A stretch of DNA of 14,005 bases from an uncultured Clostridia bacterium (lineage in GTDB: Bacteria; Bacillota_A; Clostridia; TANB77; CAG-508): NCBI GenBank assembly GCA_944393295.1, contig CALXZR010000108.1, positions 1 through 14,005 of the forward strand, in the 5' to 3' direction. Positions 13,717 through 14,005 of this stretch are shown here, one piece after another. Position 1 is the stretch's first letter. Every line of letters begins with the position of its first letter. The translations under genes were made by a program, and so were the position numbers. The notes under the pieces were generated by a model that did not search any database, was not told the origin of the DNA, and was given only the letters and a program-made list of their open reading frames with translations.

Positions 13717-14005
13717 ATGAAAATATTTGTAAAAAAAGTTTTAAAAATAATTCTAGTATTTTTAATATCTACAATAATAGCATATTTAATATTTACAAGT
13801 AAAAGTATATATGATTGGAGCAAAAGAAATTATGTACCATTGTTTAAGTCTGAAGAAGCTATAAATAATTATGTTTATTATGAATTAGATAGTGAGTATA
13901 TCCAATGGCTAGGAGAAGGAGTAGGTATGCTTGCTGATATTATGGAAGAAACAAAAACAGAGGATCTGAGTGAAGAAAATTTAGCTTTAAAATATGACTC
14001 TTTAG
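13717..14005 (+). CDS. Membrane protein of unknown function, partial (cut by window end)
   Basis: The ATG at 13717 follows a GAAAGGAG site inside the LytTR gene end and is 1 bp after that gene's stop. The visible 96 codons encode a basic start (MKIFVKKVLK), a membrane segment at ~7-25 (IILVFLISTIIAYLIF), then a soluble acidic region with many Tyr, Trp and Glu (SIYDWSKRNYVPLFKSEEA and onward). The frame is open at the last base. It does not resemble the four-helix DUF3021 protein that often accompanies LytTR regulators, though later segments are not visible. By position it may be the membrane partner or inhibitor of the regulator, or a sensor histidine kinase with an extracellular input domain; neither can be decided here. 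Confidence 0.75.
   Translation, partial: MKIFVKKVLKIILVFLISTIIAYLIFTSKSIYDWSKRNYVPLFKSEEAINNYVYYELDSEYIQWLGEGVGMLADIMEETKTEDLSEENLALKYDSL

Noticed and set aside
1..14005. CRISPR arrays, tRNA or rRNA genes
   Set aside because: No regularly spaced repeats and no cloverleaf or ribosomal sequence were recognised on either strand.

Overview
The window is very AT-rich, uses TGA as a normal stop, and has strong Shine-Dalgarno sites of the AAAGGAG type. With a comEA-type competence gene, a spore photoproduct lyase relative, LCP and S11 cell-wall enzymes and a LytTR regulator, this points to a low-GC Clostridia-type Firmicute, possibly an uncultured gut lineage. That assignment is inferred from gene content and base composition, not from a marker gene.

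Layout. 1-~690 (minus) holds the N-terminal part of an IS110-family transposase and its long non-coding upstream end, where IS110 elements usually encode their bridge RNA. 757-2718 (plus) is a 653-residue protein that looks like a winged-helix region, a PIN-like nuclease core, a coiled coil and two C-terminal membrane segments; it ends at a hairpin. 2806-3123 (minus) is a small gene broken by an in-frame TAA. A C-rich, G-poor non-coding stretch with a good promoter follows. 3425-6639 (plus) is an envelope block: a DUF5711-type membrane protein, a CvpA-family membrane protein and an LCP (LytR-CpsA-Psr) ligase. It meets a convergent S11 D-Ala-D-Ala carboxypeptidase (6715-7980, minus) at a strong bidirectional terminator.

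From an intergenic region with overlapping divergent promoters, comEA (8107-8716, frameshifted) and a membrane-anchored alpha/beta hydrolase (8745-9698) run rightward to a clear terminator. 9906-10904 encodes a radical SAM protein of the spore photoproduct lyase family that has Ser where SPL has its hydrogen-donor Cys; a GCATA box upstream hints at forespore sigma control. Convergent to it are a stand-alone HNH endonuclease (10931-11596) with a near-consensus sigma-A promoter and, upstream of that on the same strand, a GH30 glycosidase without signal peptide (11708-13036). Divergent from GH30, a LytTR regulator (13254-13715) is followed after 1 bp by a membrane protein cut by the window end; this looks like a LytTR regulator/membrane-partner pair.

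The most unusual points are the PIN-membrane protein beside the IS110 end, the Cys-less SPL relative, two probable gene lesions (comEA and the small minus-strand gene), the HNH protein's ParB-like tail, and the LytTR pair.
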